Below are positions 8,408 through 17,701 of a DNA stretch of 64,000 bases, one piece after another. Position 1 is the stretch's first letter. Every line of letters starts with the position of its first letter. The stretch comes from JAJEFO01 sp965214325 (lineage in GTDB: Bacteria > Pseudomonadota > Alphaproteobacteria > Rhodobacterales > Rhodobacteraceae), in assembly GCA_965214325.1 (NCBI GenBank), contig CBDCBG010000006.1, positions 1,426,001 to 1,490,000 on the forward strand, in the 5' to 3' direction. The notes beneath the pieces were generated by a model that ran no database searches, was not told where the DNA came from, and saw only the letters and a list, made by a program, of their open reading frames with translations. The translations under genes and the position numbers were made by a program.

Positions 8408-10117
8408 CCGGGTGTAGCCCAAATCGGTTGTTCAGGCGGTTACGGCCTGTCTCGCCCGCCAGTCCAGGAAGTCGGGCAGCCTGAGGTTCATGACGCAGCC
8501 CTTGAGGGCGGGCATGGCGTTGGCTCCCCTCCTGGACCGGCGGGTGCCTGAGCGCTTCAGCCTCAGTCCGAACTGCCTGCAGCCGCTTTCCACGACGCCG
8601 CTCCCGACCTGCATGCCCTGGTCGCGGTACCCGTCGCACCGCATCCTCTCGATGTTGTTCCGGAAGTGGCGGCAGCACGCAGCCACCTCCCCGTGACGGC
8701 CGCCGAAGGGCTCGGGCTCCCGGACCACCCTGGCGATCCGCCCCGCCTCGATGTCCGCCTTGATCCCTTCGAGCCGCCGGTCCCGTTGCGGGACGATCGC
8801 CTTCACGGCGTCGGACGCGTGTTCCAGGGCATGGAACACATCGAGCACGCAGGCGACCTTCCGCCCCCCGAAGAGCTCGTCGCAGGCGTTCCTGATCCAT
8901 TCGGCCCCGTCGGAGATGACGACGAGTTCCCCGGCGTCGTACAGGCCGCGGCGAAGCGCCTCCCGGTCAAGGCGCGCGGCGAAACCGGAAGGCTCCTTGC
9001 TTCCGGACGGCGCCGCCGCGCTGTCGATCAGGCAGCCGGACGTCTCGCTGCCCCTGTCCTTCAGCGCCGCGCCGGTCTCCGGGTCCCGCCCCTCTGCGGT
9101 GTGCATGACGGCCAGCCTGGCTTCGCGTGTCTTCGGGCTCCCGTCCTCCTGCTTGCCGCGAACGCCCTCCGTCTCTTCCTTCCGCATCGGGATCCCGGTC
9201 CCGTCGATGGGCAGGTGCATGCGCGGTTCCAACGGCCTGCCCTCGACGGCCTCCTCCCGCTCGAACCGGAGGGCCGCCTCCCCGAGAGCCAGCGACCGGC
9301 GCTGCAGCGAGCTCGGGGAGGCGGCCACCCCGGCAAGGTTCGCGATGCGCCCGCTCGCCGCTTCGAAGCCCGTCATCGGCACCGTCCCGGCCATGACGCT
9401 CGCCATCCCCGGAGTGAAGGTGCTTCCATACAGCCCCAGCGTCCGGTCCAGCGGAAAGCATCCCTTGCCGCACGACCGGCAGCAATAACGGCGGCGTTTC
9501 ACCTCGACCCGGCCGAGCCGGGTGAGCCAGGTCTTCCTCTTCCCCGTCCCGTGCCGGATCATCGGCTTGCCGCAGCCCTCGCTTTCCGGCGTCGGAAGCA
9601 TGCCGTCGAGATGCTCCAGAAGCAGCTTCAGCGCCGACGCGCCGCCGCCAAGGGAACTGTCGCGGAGCGCCCGCTCCACGCCGTCAAGGTCGGGAACGCC
9701 GGACGCGAGGTCCGCCGCAAGCTTCGGAAGCTGCGGCCCGAACTCCGCCGAAACGGCTCCCAGCAGCTCCTGAAGCGTCCCGCCGTCCGGCCTGAAGCCC
9801 GCCAGAGGCAGCTCGTCTTCCGTGATGTCGCGGCTCCGCACCTCGCCGCCCTCCAGCCAGCACTGCGTGAACCCGCCGTCGCGCTCGCGGACCACCGGCG
9901 GACGAACCGCCGCCTCGCCTTCCGCCAGTCCTTCCAGATACGCCACCGCGTCCGGATGCCTGTGCCCTTGGTTCCCTTCGTCCTGCGTCATGGTTCGCGC
10001 TCCTGCCCATTGCCTGAAAGCGCGCCGCCGACCGATTCGCCCGGCCGTTGTCGGACACGCCTCCCCGAACAATGGAGCCAAAAACCGCAAGCGCCCCAAA
10101 AGTTGGGCCACACCCGG
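8408..10117 (-). mobile_element. Insertion sequence of the ISKra4 type, about 1.7 kb
   Basis: The transposase gene is enclosed by short inverted repeats: CCGGGTGTAGCCC at 8408-8420 and GGGCCACACCCGG at 10105-10117, which match at 12 of 13 positions when one is inverted. No target-site duplication was seen in the flanks (tctagg on the left, agcgta on the right). It stands between the broken metallo-hydrolase of arm A and the TAXI transporter operon and may have fixed the loss of the former. Confidence 0.7.
8432..9991 (-). CDS. ISKra4-family transposase
   Basis: 519 residues from the ATG at 9991 (MTQDEGNQGHRHPDAVAYLE). The middle has a zinc-finger-like CGKPMIRHGTG ... YCCRSCGKGCFP, which is typical of ISKra4 transposases. 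Likely DDE residues are the Asp of LPIDGTGIPMR, the Asp of VVISDGAEWI and the Glu of GSGVVESGCRQ. An Ala-rich unrelated open frame extends upstream but lies outside the inverted repeats. The gene appears intact. Confidence 0.78.
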   Translation of the reverse strand: MTQDEGNQGHRHPDAVAYLEGLAEGEAAVRPPVVRERDGGFTQCWLEGGEVRSRDITEDELPLAGFRPDGGTLQELLGAVSAEFGPQLPKLAADLASGVPDLDGVERALRDSSLGGGASALKLLLEHLDGMLPTPESEGCGKPMIRHGTGKRKTWLTRLGRVEVKRRRYCCRSCGKGCFPLDRTLGLYGSTFTPGMASVMAGTVPMTGFEAASGRIANLAGVAASPSSLQRRSLALGEAALRFEREEAVEGRPLEPRMHLPIDGTGIPMRKEETEGVRGKQEDGSPKTREARLAVMHTAEGRDPETGAALKDRGSETSGCLIDSAAAPSGSKEPSGFAARLDREALRRGLYDAGELVVISDGAEWIRNACDELFGGRKVACVLDVFHALEHASDAVKAIVPQRDRRLEGIKADIEAGRIARVVREPEPFGGRHGEVAACCRHFRNNIERMRCDGYRDQGMQVGSGVVESGCRQFGLRLKRSGTRRSRRGANAMPALKGCVMNLRLPDFLDWRARQAVTA

Positions 10118-10457
10118 AGCGTACTTGCCGCCCTCTGGACTCGCACCCAGCTTCTCCCAGAGCCCACACAAATTGCAGGATCCCAAATAGTCATCAATTC
10201 GCAAAAATGTGATCATCAAGGGGATTTTTCTTGACTTTGGGATCCCGAACGGGACCACTAGCATAAAGAATCCACCAGGATGAATCACTCGGGAGCGATA
10301 ACAGGCGGATCGGAAACGACACGAAGATCTGCTGGGCAGTCGGCAAGCCATTGTGCGCCAAGGCATTCTGCCGGACGCGCGAAAGCCGGAGAATGCCACA
10401 GGACACAAGAGTCGGCCTGACAGCCAATCGCGCTGAACAGAGCAAAGGGAGGAAACC
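10118..10457. promoter_or_regulatory. Upstream control region of the TAXI-TRAP operon
   Basis: 340 bp without a gene between the ISKra4 element and the TAXI binding-protein gene. It holds one good palindrome (10237-10248, listed separately) and a half-degenerate copy, GGATCCCAA at 10178-10186 preceded by CA in place of TG. The rest holds nothing I recognise. GGGAGG sits just before the ATG at 10458. Confidence 0.45.
10237..10248. promoter_or_regulatory. Palindromic operator TTGGGATCCCGA (putative GntR site)
   Basis: Eleven of twelve bases match the palindrome TTGGGATCCCAA found repeatedly in this window. It is about 210 bp upstream of the TAXI binding-protein gene, so that operon is probably under the same GntR-type regulator. 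Confidence 0.6.
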
Positions 10458-11513
10458 ATGCTCATTGAACTCAGGACGGCAGCCCTTTTCATGACGGCAG
10501 CATTGGCCGCGTCCATGGCTCAGGCCCAAGTCAACCTCACGTCCAACACGGCGGGGGCCGGCACGGCGGTCGGTCTCACCGCGACGGCCTTGGTCGAATA
10601 TGCCGCTGATCGCGGCATTGCGAACATTCAGTTGAAGGACGGCCAGACCGGGACCAAGTACGTACAGGCGCTGGCAGAGGGCAAGATTGATCTCGCGAGC
10701 GGGCCTTTCATGTTGCCATTCGTGTTATCCAAAGCCGCCGGACCATATTCGGGAATGGACAAGGAGAAGGCTGCTGAACTCGCGTCGAACATTCAAATGC
10801 TCTATCCCTACACTCTGAGCATCTTCACGTTGTATGCCTACGACGCCAAAGGGATCAGCGGGTGGGCCGACCTGAAGGGCCTCAAAGTGCTGAACGGCCC
10901 GCCGCGTGGAACCGCGACGCTAAATTCGCGAAGCCTCGTTCAGCTGTTCTCGGGATTGAAATCGGACGAAGATTACGAGTCTGTCACGGTGAACTGGAAC
11001 CAGATGGCCAGCGCGATGATTGACGGATCTGCCGATGCCGCCGTTATCCCGGCCGTATTCCCCGGTCCCAGGGTAACGCGGGCAGGCGCCGCCGGTGCAA
11101 TGACCATGTTCTCGATGCCCAAAGCCGCCTTTGAGGCCGAGGCCACGCAAAAGTTCTTGAACAAGCCGGGCTCGGTTCCGTTCATTGCGCCTCTGGCCGA
11201 TGTCCGAGCTGCCCTTGGTGACGGCTGGACCGTCGTTTCAGAGGACGACATGTTCCGCGGGAAGGCGGTTCCCGGCGCCGACTTGGTTAACAAGAGCATG
11301 GATGAGGAACTGGCCTATCAGTTGACAAGGGCCCATATCGAGAACCTTGAAGCGCACAAGGCTCTGGCGCCATTCATGGCCACCCTGAACTTTGGTGTAA
11401 TCGAGCCCGGCGTACATGGCTTGTGCGGTGCCAACGTTGTAAAATTCCACCCGGGCGCCGTACGTGCGTGGGAGGAAGCGGACTTCGATGTGCCAGACTG
11501 CGCCAAGCCTTAG
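10458..11513 (+). CDS. TAXI family TRAP transporter solute-binding protein
   Basis: 351 residues with a signal peptide (hydrophobic run to about residue 23, cleavage near AQAQVNL). After it comes the TAXI-type beginning, NLTSNTAGAGTAVGLTATALVEYA, and the family feature of a mixed domain ending at FGVIEPGVHGLCGANVVKFHPGAVR, close to the usual TAXI length of about 320-350. These periplasmic proteins catch small organic acids or amino acids for a fused TRAP permease, which is the next gene. GGGAGG precedes the ATG. A hairpin lies between it and the permease gene. An operator palindrome upstream suggests control by the GntR protein at 18973-19722. Confidence 0.82.
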   Translation: MLIELRTAALFMTAALAASMAQAQVNLTSNTAGAGTAVGLTATALVEYAADRGIANIQLKDGQTGTKYVQALAEGKIDLASGPFMLPFVLSKAAGPYSGMDKEKAAELASNIQMLYPYTLSIFTLYAYDAKGISGWADLKGLKVLNGPPRGTATLNSRSLVQLFSGLKSDEDYESVTVNWNQMASAMIDGSADAAVIPAVFPGPRVTRAGAAGAMTMFSMPKAAFEAEATQKFLNKPGSVPFIAPLADVRAALGDGWTVVSEDDMFRGKAVPGADLVNKSMDEELAYQLTRAHIENLEAHKALAPFMATLNFGVIEPGVHGLCGANVVKFHPGAVRAWEEADFDVPDCAKP

Positions 11514-11528
11514 CACGGCTTGATTCAT

Positions 11529-11559
11529 GGAGTGGGCCGCCATTGATGCCGCCCACTCC
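11529..11559 (+). terminator. Intercistronic hairpin after the TAXI binding-protein gene
   Basis: Perfect 9-bp stem GGAGTGGGC / GCCCACTCC with a 13-base loop, without a following T-run. Such hairpins behind binding-protein genes usually protect or partly end the messenger so that more binding protein than permease is made. Confidence 0.5.
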
Positions 11560-11644
11560 CCACTTGTGAGATCGCCGCCCGCGAGAATGCCGACATGTGT
11601 CAGACCAAGATAGCGCCTCACCAGGAATCCAAAGGGAGGAGAGA

Positions 11645-13948
11645 TTGCCTGTCGATCGGCTGATTTATTGGCTGGCACTTTTCCTTGTCTTCGTCGGGCT
11701 CGTAAACGTGACCCCTTCGATTCCGGGTTGGGACGGCCTTTGGAAGGATCTGACCGGAAACAACTTCTTCAAGATCAGGCGGTTCCCGACCGAGTGGCTT
11801 TATCCGATCACGTTCTTCTGGATGATGGTGATCGTCGCCATGAAGCATTCGATTTGGCGAAGCTGGGCTGAAATGGCGCCCGCCCGCAGGCGGTTTGGTC
11901 TCTTCCTTGACATTGCGCTGGTGATTGCGGCCGCCGCGATCTCGTTGGCTTACCTGATCGAGATTGAGGCGGTCTGCCTGATCGATGTCTTCACTGGCGA
12001 TAGGGCACGCCTGTCCGCGGCGGCGCTGCAGGCCGAGGTTGAATTTGCCGAGCTTTATGGCCTGCCGGTGCCGGAAACTGCCGATGATCCGGCCTGCCTC
12101 AACACCACGCACACCTGGTTGCCGCTTATCCTGTTCGGCGCGATCGTTGTCTTTTTGGCCTACAACATAAAGGTATGGGGCCTGCCGCTGGTGCTGGTTT
12201 CGATCCTTGTCGCCACCTACACGTTTGCCACAGTGATGAACTGGTATTTCTTCGGTGCAGAGGACCAGAACAAGTACCTGGTGACAATCCTGTCCAGCGA
12301 GGAACCGCGCAGCCTTGCATCGGGCGGAGAGTTTGTACGAGATGCGCTGACCAACCATACTGCCGGGTTGTTGGGCCGGTTCATCAACGTGCTGTTAATC
12401 CTGGTCTTTCCCTATGTCATTCTTGGCGCCCTGTTCGGCAAATGCGCAGGCGGGCAGGCATTGATCAAGCTGGCCTTTTTGCTGACGCGCAATCTGCGTG
12501 GTGGACCGGCTCATGCCGCCGTCGTTTCGTCGGCGATGTTCGGAACCATTACCGGCGGACCGGTTGTAAACGTTCTCTCAACCGGTGTTCTGACCATCCC
12601 CATGATGCTAAAACGCGGATTTTCCAAGGTGTTCGCGGGCGGCGTCGAAGCTGCAGCGTCCTCGGGCGGATCGATCATGCCGCCGATCATGGGCGTGGCG
12701 GCCTTCGTCATGGCGGCGCTGACCGGTGTTCCGTACCGCGAAATCATCATCGCAGCGGCGATCCCAGCGTTGTTCTACTTCTTCTGCCTGTTCCTTTCCG
12801 TCATCTTTCAGGCCCGAAAGCAAAAAATTCAACCGGTTGGCGAATTGACCGACGACATGCGGCTTGAAGGCGAGGACCGTCTGCATTTGGTTCAGATATT
12901 TGCGCCCGTATTGTTGGTGCTCGTCCTGCTTCTGACACCCAAGGACGCGGTCGCCTGCAGCTGGCTATCGATGCTGCTTGGTTCTGTGGTCGAGACGAAC
13001 GGCGGGGCCTGCAGTGTCATTTCCATGCCCTGGATCGTGGAACTGTTCCAGAATGCGGCAGGGGACGCCAGCGCCGCCGGCTGGTGGGCGGTGATTCTCC
13101 TGCTTGTCCTGATGTTTCTCGACCGGGAGTTTCGGGCCCACCCAGCAAAGATCCTTGATGGGCTGTCGCATGCAGGCGTCACGATCTCGACGCTATACCT
13201 CATGTTCATGGCCGTCACGGTTATCGACGTTTGCCTTAACTTTACCGGGCTGGCGAAGTTCGTTGCCGTAGACGTTCTGGGATTCCTGAAATCCTTTGAG
13301 ATCGTCGGCGTTTCGGTCACCTTCCAGCTTTTCGCGCTGTTCCTTACGATGCTTCTAGCTGTCCTACTCGGTATGGGGATGCCGGCGGTTCCCGCGTATA
13401 TCAACGTTGCCCTCCTGATGGGGCCAATGTTGGTGGGGCTGGGACTTGCCACCTTCACGGCTCATATGTTCATTTTCTACTTTGCGGTTGCCTCGGCCAT
13501 CACGCCGCCGGTGGCGCTGGCGGCGTTTGCCGCTTCCAGCATCACCAAGGCTGACCCGATGAGGACCGGGTTTTCTGCAGTGAAATCGGGCATCGTGATG
13601 TTCACCATTCCCTTCGCGTTTGCCATCTACCCCGAAATACTGCTGATCGACAATGCGGTTATCGATCCGGGATCCGGTGCGTTTCTTGCCGGATACGATG
13701 GCACGATCGATGTAGGGTGGTTGCTGTTCCTGATCGCGCGGCTGGCTGTGGCGCTGTACCTGGTGTCGAGTGCGTTGGCGGCCTATGATCGCAACGCGCT
13801 GAACAGCATAGAAATTTTCGTCCGCCTTGCTGTCGCTTTGCTGATCATGTTCAGACCTTCCGAGGTGCATTTGCCCGCGTTGGCAGCAGGAGCCGGCTTC
13901 GTAGCGCTGCACATGTTCCGCAGCCGGACGCCAGCGGCGGCGACTTAA
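11645..13948 (+). CDS. TRAP transporter fused permease (DctQM fusion, TAXI type)
   Basis: Large inner-membrane protein of about 767 residues with many hydrophobic helices. An N-terminal four-helix DctQ-like part is joined to a DctM-like part with conserved FLLTRNLRGGPAHAAVV-type segment, GPVVNVLSTGVLTIP, AAASSGGSIMPPIMGVAAF and LLGMGMPAVPAYINVAL, all typical of fused TAXI permeases. It imports its substrate with sodium or proton symport. Start is uncertain: TTG 11645 directly follows AAAGGGAGGA, while an in-frame GTG at 11597 has no such site and would add 16 residues. The next gene, a sulfatase, begins 43 bp after its stop. Confidence 0.8.
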   Translation: MPVDRLIYWLALFLVFVGLVNVTPSIPGWDGLWKDLTGNNFFKIRRFPTEWLYPITFFWMMVIVAMKHSIWRSWAEMAPARRRFGLFLDIALVIAAAAISLAYLIEIEAVCLIDVFTGDRARLSAAALQAEVEFAELYGLPVPETADDPACLNTTHTWLPLILFGAIVVFLAYNIKVWGLPLVLVSILVATYTFATVMNWYFFGAEDQNKYLVTILSSEEPRSLASGGEFVRDALTNHTAGLLGRFINVLLILVFPYVILGALFGKCAGGQALIKLAFLLTRNLRGGPAHAAVVSSAMFGTITGGPVVNVLSTGVLTIPMMLKRGFSKVFAGGVEAAASSGGSIMPPIMGVAAFVMAALTGVPYREIIIAAAIPALFYFFCLFLSVIFQARKQKIQPVGELTDDMRLEGEDRLHLVQIFAPVLLVLVLLLTPKDAVACSWLSMLLGSVVETNGGACSVISMPWIVELFQNAAGDASAAGWWAVILLLVLMFLDREFRAHPAKILDGLSHAGVTISTLYLMFMAVTVIDVCLNFTGLAKFVAVDVLGFLKSFEIVGVSVTFQLFALFLTMLLAVLLGMGMPAVPAYINVALLMGPMLVGLGLATFTAHMFIFYFAVASAITPPVALAAFAASSITKADPMRTGFSAVKSGIVMFTIPFAFAIYPEILLIDNAVIDPGSGAFLAGYDGTIDVGWLLFLIARLAVALYLVSSALAAYDRNALNSIEIFVRLAVALLIMFRPSEVHLPALAAGAGFVALHMFRSRTPAAAT

Positions 13949-13991
13949 GTCAGAATGCAGCGTGCAATACGACGTGTACAGGGATCAACGC

Positions 13992-15581
13992 ATGACCGAC
14001 CGACCTAGTTACATCCTGTTCATCACCGACCAGCAGCGGTTCGATCATCTTGGCTGCAACGGACACCCCGTTCTTCGGACGCCAAACATCGACGCCATGG
14101 CCTCGGAGGGCGTGAACTATGACCGCTTCTACGTGGCCTCGCCGGTCTGCATGCCGAACCGCGCCAGCCTGATGACCTGCCGCATGCCATCGAGCCATGG
14201 TGTGAGATCCCTTGGCATTCCTCTTGCCCACGAAAACGTCACCTTCGTCGAACTTTTGCGTGCAGCGGGCTACGACACCGCGTTGATCGGCAAGAGCCAT
14301 ATTCAAAACGTCACCGACTGGCCGGTCCAAATCGAACCTCCGGAGCTCCGCGAGGGGTATCAGGCACCGCCACAAGACCTGTCCCAGGCCATTCGGTCGG
14401 ATCTGGACAATGACAGCTATCACTACGAGCAAGATCTGTTCTGGTCGCAGAAACACCCGAAAGTGCCAACGCCGTTCTATGGCTTCGATCACTACGAATC
14501 TGTTCTGAGACACGGCGCCAGCAGCGCCGGCGATTTCGAGCTTTGGCTGAAGGAAGAAGCGCCAGAGATGCTGGCCTTGCGTGGTCACGATCCAAAACAA
14601 CAGATTCCCCACGACTACATTTGCCCGCAGGCGATCCGGACGAAATTGCCGGAAGAGTATTACTCGACGTGCTATATCGCGGAGCGAGCCAGCGCATGGA
14701 TCAATGCGCGAAAAGGCAACTCCAAACCCTTCTTCCTGATGGTGTCCTTCCCCGACCCGCACCACCCATTCACACCTCCGGGAAAATATTGGGACATGTA
14801 TGATCCGCAAGACATGCCCATTTCGGAGGCCTATTCGGCCAATGATTGGGACCCGCCTGAATATGTCCAGATCGCCGAACGAGATCGGGCCCGAGACAAA
14901 ACCCTGGGCCAGAAGACCGGGTATTCCCTGGCGGTGTCAAAGCAAGAAGCGCTGGAAGCCCGTGCCCTGACCTGTGGCATGATCACAATGATCGACGATG
15001 CCGTTGGTCGCGTTCGGGCGGCTGCGCAGGATACGGGCGTTGCCGGGAATACTGTTCAGATCTTCACCTCGGACCACGGCGATCATCTGGGCGACCATCG
15101 CCTGTTGTTCAAAGGTGCTGAACAATATGACAGCCTGACCCACGTGCCGTTCATCTGGGCGGACCCGAAGGGGAAGCAGGGCAAGCGGTCTGAGGACCTG
15201 GCGCAAACCCACGACATCGGCACGACGATCCTAGAACACGCGAAACTTGAAACCTCGGTCGGGATGCAGGGCGAGGTCATGTCCGTGGCCGGGGGCACGG
15301 GCCGCAACGCGGCCCACATCCAATACGAAACACAAAGGGCACAAGAGGCCTTTGGCCCGCGTCCACGGGTCCACACGATCATCCACGATCGCTGGCGGCT
15401 GTCGATCTATCTCGGCAATTGCCCCAATGAGCTATTCGACCTTGAGTCGGACCCGGGCGAGATGACTAACCTGTGGAACAGCGCGGCCCATGTCGGGATC
15501 AAGGGACACTTGACCGAGAAACTCGCTGAGCTGGAAATCACCGCGGTTGATCGCGTACCGCTGCCGACAGCGCAGGCATAG
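13992..15581 (+). CDS. Second sulfatase-family hydrolase with unusual active-site motif
   Basis: 529 residues from ATG 13992 (MTDRPSYILFITDQQRFDHLG). The formylglycine region reads SPVCMPNRASLMTCR: CxPxR is kept, but the usual TG after it is TC, and Asn replaces Ser. Metal-site motifs are FITDQQRFD at the start and FTSDHGDHLGDH near residue 360. The C-terminus has WRLSIYLG and LFDLESDPGEMTNL. It belongs to the arylsulfatase / phosphonate monoester hydrolase group and differs strongly from the sulfatase at 5984. It follows the TAXI transporter genes closely, so uptake by that transporter may deliver its substrate or product. Cytoplasmic, with no signal peptide. Confidence 0.78.
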   Translation: MTDRPSYILFITDQQRFDHLGCNGHPVLRTPNIDAMASEGVNYDRFYVASPVCMPNRASLMTCRMPSSHGVRSLGIPLAHENVTFVELLRAAGYDTALIGKSHIQNVTDWPVQIEPPELREGYQAPPQDLSQAIRSDLDNDSYHYEQDLFWSQKHPKVPTPFYGFDHYESVLRHGASSAGDFELWLKEEAPEMLALRGHDPKQQIPHDYICPQAIRTKLPEEYYSTCYIAERASAWINARKGNSKPFFLMVSFPDPHHPFTPPGKYWDMYDPQDMPISEAYSANDWDPPEYVQIAERDRARDKTLGQKTGYSLAVSKQEALEARALTCGMITMIDDAVGRVRAAAQDTGVAGNTVQIFTSDHGDHLGDHRLLFKGAEQYDSLTHVPFIWADPKGKQGKRSEDLAQTHDIGTTILEHAKLETSVGMQGEVMSVAGGTGRNAAHIQYETQRAQEAFGPRPRVHTIIHDRWRLSIYLGNCPNELFDLESDPGEMTNLWNSAAHVGIKGHLTEKLAELEITAVDRVPLPTAQA

Positions 15582-15641
15582 AAATGGGAAACTGCCAGGA
15601 AAGCGGTGGAGCACGTAACACCCCACCAAAGGAGACGAGGC

Positions 15642-16085
15642 ATGACGGTGACAGCACGCAACGGGATCAATGGTCTGACAGGTGCGGGAAGGGCATTCTT
15701 GATCGGCTTGATCCTCTGGATTCCGGCCCAGTTGATCCGGTTCATTGCCATGCCGCTCATTCAGGGCGTGGCCGATGGCATCGACGCGCCAGGCTGGATG
15801 TATCCCGCAATTCTCGACGTCGTCACGGCCGTCCTTGCCGTACCCCTGGCCATCGCCGTGTGAAGATGGCGCGGGCTGACGGTTTGGATACTGGCGATTA
15901 TGTATCTGAGCCTGTCGATCGTGGACCACGTCGGAGCCTTGACAAACCTGTCGACAATCGGTGCGCCGATCGCCTTTGATGAATTTAGCGGCGACAACAA
16001 CCCATTCACAGCCCCAATCATTCAGACTTTGCTCGATTGCCTTTTCTTGTGCCTGTTGCTGGTACCCAGGTTCCGTGTTTTTTGA
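15642..16085 (+). pseudogene. Small membrane protein gene interrupted by an in-frame TGA
   Basis: From ATG 15642 (GAGACGAGGC precedes it) the frame gives two hydrophobic stretches (FLIGLILWIPAQLI and VVTAVLAVPLAIAV) and then TGA at 15861. The same frame runs on at once as RWRGLTVWILAIMYLSLSIVDH and ends with LLDCLFLCLLLVPRF at 16083, adding two more hydrophobic stretches. Read as one gene this would be a 147-residue protein with four membrane segments. TGG to TGA would explain the stop. I do not recognise the family. Position after the TAXI-TRAP and sulfatase genes suggests the same unit. A sequencing error is possible. Confidence 0.55.
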
Positions 16086-16210
16086 AGTAGACGAGATGTC
16101 CACCTAGCGGACATTGTCGCCACACCCAACTTCAACGCGGCAACTCTGCCTCCGGCGGTCAGCAATTCGGCCCGCAGAGACAAGGCGTCGCACATTGCTT
16201 TGGCACCGAC

Positions 16211-17491
16211 TCAGCTTGCGTTGTCCTGTTCAAGCTCTTTCGCGTATTGGATGTAGTAGTGCCGCGTCGGGCAGTTGATCTGGCTGACCGCATGCTGCCG
16301 CAGAACTTCGGCCTTGATCTTCCGGGCATCGTTGGCGTCCTGATCCGCGCAGATCAGCCGGTCGACTAGCTGGAGCGCCCATTGATAATCGCCGTCGGCT
16401 CTCGCCCTGTCCACCTCGGCCAAAACCGCATCCGCGCCGCCTGCGAGCCGAATGAACCGCTTTGCCTCGTCTGCCGGCGACAACGGCGACAGTGAGGTCG
16501 GATTGCCGTCGAACCACCCCATGGTGCCAACGAAATAGGCGCGGACCGCGAAATCCACGCGGCCGTAATACTCCCGCAGGTAGGGCTTACTTGCCAACTT
16601 CGGCGGCAGCTTCACGCTGTGCGCCAATTGGTCAATTGTGAGCCCTGCGTCCATTCCGTTTCGGGTTTCGTCCACGACATGGCGAATAGCGTCACGGTAG
16701 TCGGTAAGAACCTCCTTGATGCTGGCCGCACCAAAGATTGCCTTGGTATGGCCCGGAGCCAGAACCTCGGGTTCAAACTCCATGAGTTGATCCATCGTAT
16801 CGGCCCACGTGTCAAAATCGCGGTATTCGGTCCCGCGAATGGCATAGAGATTGGGAAACGACCGATAGAAGTTGTCGCCGCTGATCAACAGCTTCTTGGC
16901 GGGATACCAGACAACCATGTGGTCGGGAGTTTCGCCTGGGGCCATGACAAGTTGCAGTTCAACGCCGCAAACGGTGATGTGCTCGCCCCCCTCTCCGATC
17001 CTCCGGGTAGGCGGCAGTGCGCCCGCGCCCATGCCCTTCAATGGCCGGTCACCCGGCCCAACGCCAATGCCGATGATCTCATCAGGATAGGATAGCCCGA
17101 TACCGAATTGGCGCCTGGTCCGTGCCTGCATCGCCTTGGCAGGACGGGGATGCCTTGTCGCAACAATCAAACTGTCTTCAGAGGACTTGTGGCTGGCCAA
17201 TATTTCTGGGTTGCCGCCTTCGGCGAACACGTTGGCACCGGACACGTGATCCCGGTGCGAGTGAGTCAGGATAATGGTCTTGACCGGCAGATCGGTGATC
17301 TTGCGAAATTCCGCAAGGATGTTTCCGGCGGCGGCGGTCGTTTCAGTTGTGTCGACGATTGCGATGCCGTCGTCCCCGACGATCATGTAAACGTTGGACG
17401 CCGCGAAACCGAAAGCCTGATAGACATTGTCTGCAAGCTGAACCACTTCCTTTTGAAAGTAGTCGGGGTGTGCCTTCAGTTCTGGGTGCAT
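16211..17491 (-). CDS. Metallo-beta-lactamase-fold hydrolase with alkylsulfatase dimerisation domain
   Basis: 426 residues from ATG 17491, preceded by GGAGGA. The N-terminal domain has the zinc motif THSHRDHVSGANVF (HxHxDH) and further His in the APGHTKAIFG stretch. The C-terminal part, EYYGRVDFAVRAYFVGTMGWFDGNPTSL followed by ADEAKRFIRLAGG and ALQLVDRLI repeats, is the dimerisation domain of SdsA1-like alkyl sulfatases. It lacks the sterol-carrier-like C-terminal domain of the full-size enzymes (about 650 residues). Expected reaction: hydrolysis of a primary or secondary alkyl sulfate, or another ester. Two operator palindromes lie in its 5' region. It is the intact counterpart of the pseudogene at 7868. 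Confidence 0.8.
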   Translation of the reverse strand: MHPELKAHPDYFQKEVVQLADNVYQAFGFAASNVYMIVGDDGIAIVDTTETTAAAGNILAEFRKITDLPVKTIILTHSHRDHVSGANVFAEGGNPEILASHKSSEDSLIVATRHPRPAKAMQARTRRQFGIGLSYPDEIIGIGVGPGDRPLKGMGAGALPPTRRIGEGGEHITVCGVELQLVMAPGETPDHMVVWYPAKKLLISGDNFYRSFPNLYAIRGTEYRDFDTWADTMDQLMEFEPEVLAPGHTKAIFGAASIKEVLTDYRDAIRHVVDETRNGMDAGLTIDQLAHSVKLPPKLASKPYLREYYGRVDFAVRAYFVGTMGWFDGNPTSLSPLSPADEAKRFIRLAGGADAVLAEVDRARADGDYQWALQLVDRLICADQDANDARKIKAEVLRQHAVSQINCPTRHYYIQYAKELEQDNAS

Positions 17492-17580
17492 TTGCAGGTA
17501 TCCTCCGTCATGCCGGCAGTCGGAACGGGTGCCGATGCTGGCATCCAGGTTTCTCGGTGGTTTTTGCCCTTGGTAGCCTT

Positions 17581-17592
17581 TTGGGATCCCTA
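17581..17592. promoter_or_regulatory. Palindromic operator TTGGGATCCCTA (putative GntR site)
   Basis: One mismatch to TTGGGATCCCAA. It is 90 bp upstream of the metallo-hydrolase start and about 110 bp from the start of the dead sulfatase, in their shared divergent region. Confidence 0.6.
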
Positions 17593-17641
17593 ATGCAATG
17601 AATTTTGCAATGATTGAGGGATTGCCGTCACAATCATTGAT

Positions 17642-17653
17642 TTGGGATCCCAA
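17642..17653. promoter_or_regulatory. Palindromic operator TTGGGATCCCAA (putative GntR site)
   Basis: Perfect 12-bp palindrome, 49 bp from the neighbouring site at 17581-17592 (about five helical turns), in the region between the metallo-hydrolase and the dead sulfatase. Confidence 0.65.
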
Positions 17654-17701
17654 TCAAGGAATGCAGGGTGACGACATAGTCACATGGGCGGTGATGATAA
17701 A

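Noticed and set aside
8666..10234. 522-codon plus-strand frame opposite the ISKra4 transposase
   Set aside because: Pro/Arg-rich, no motifs, spans beyond the inverted repeat of the element.
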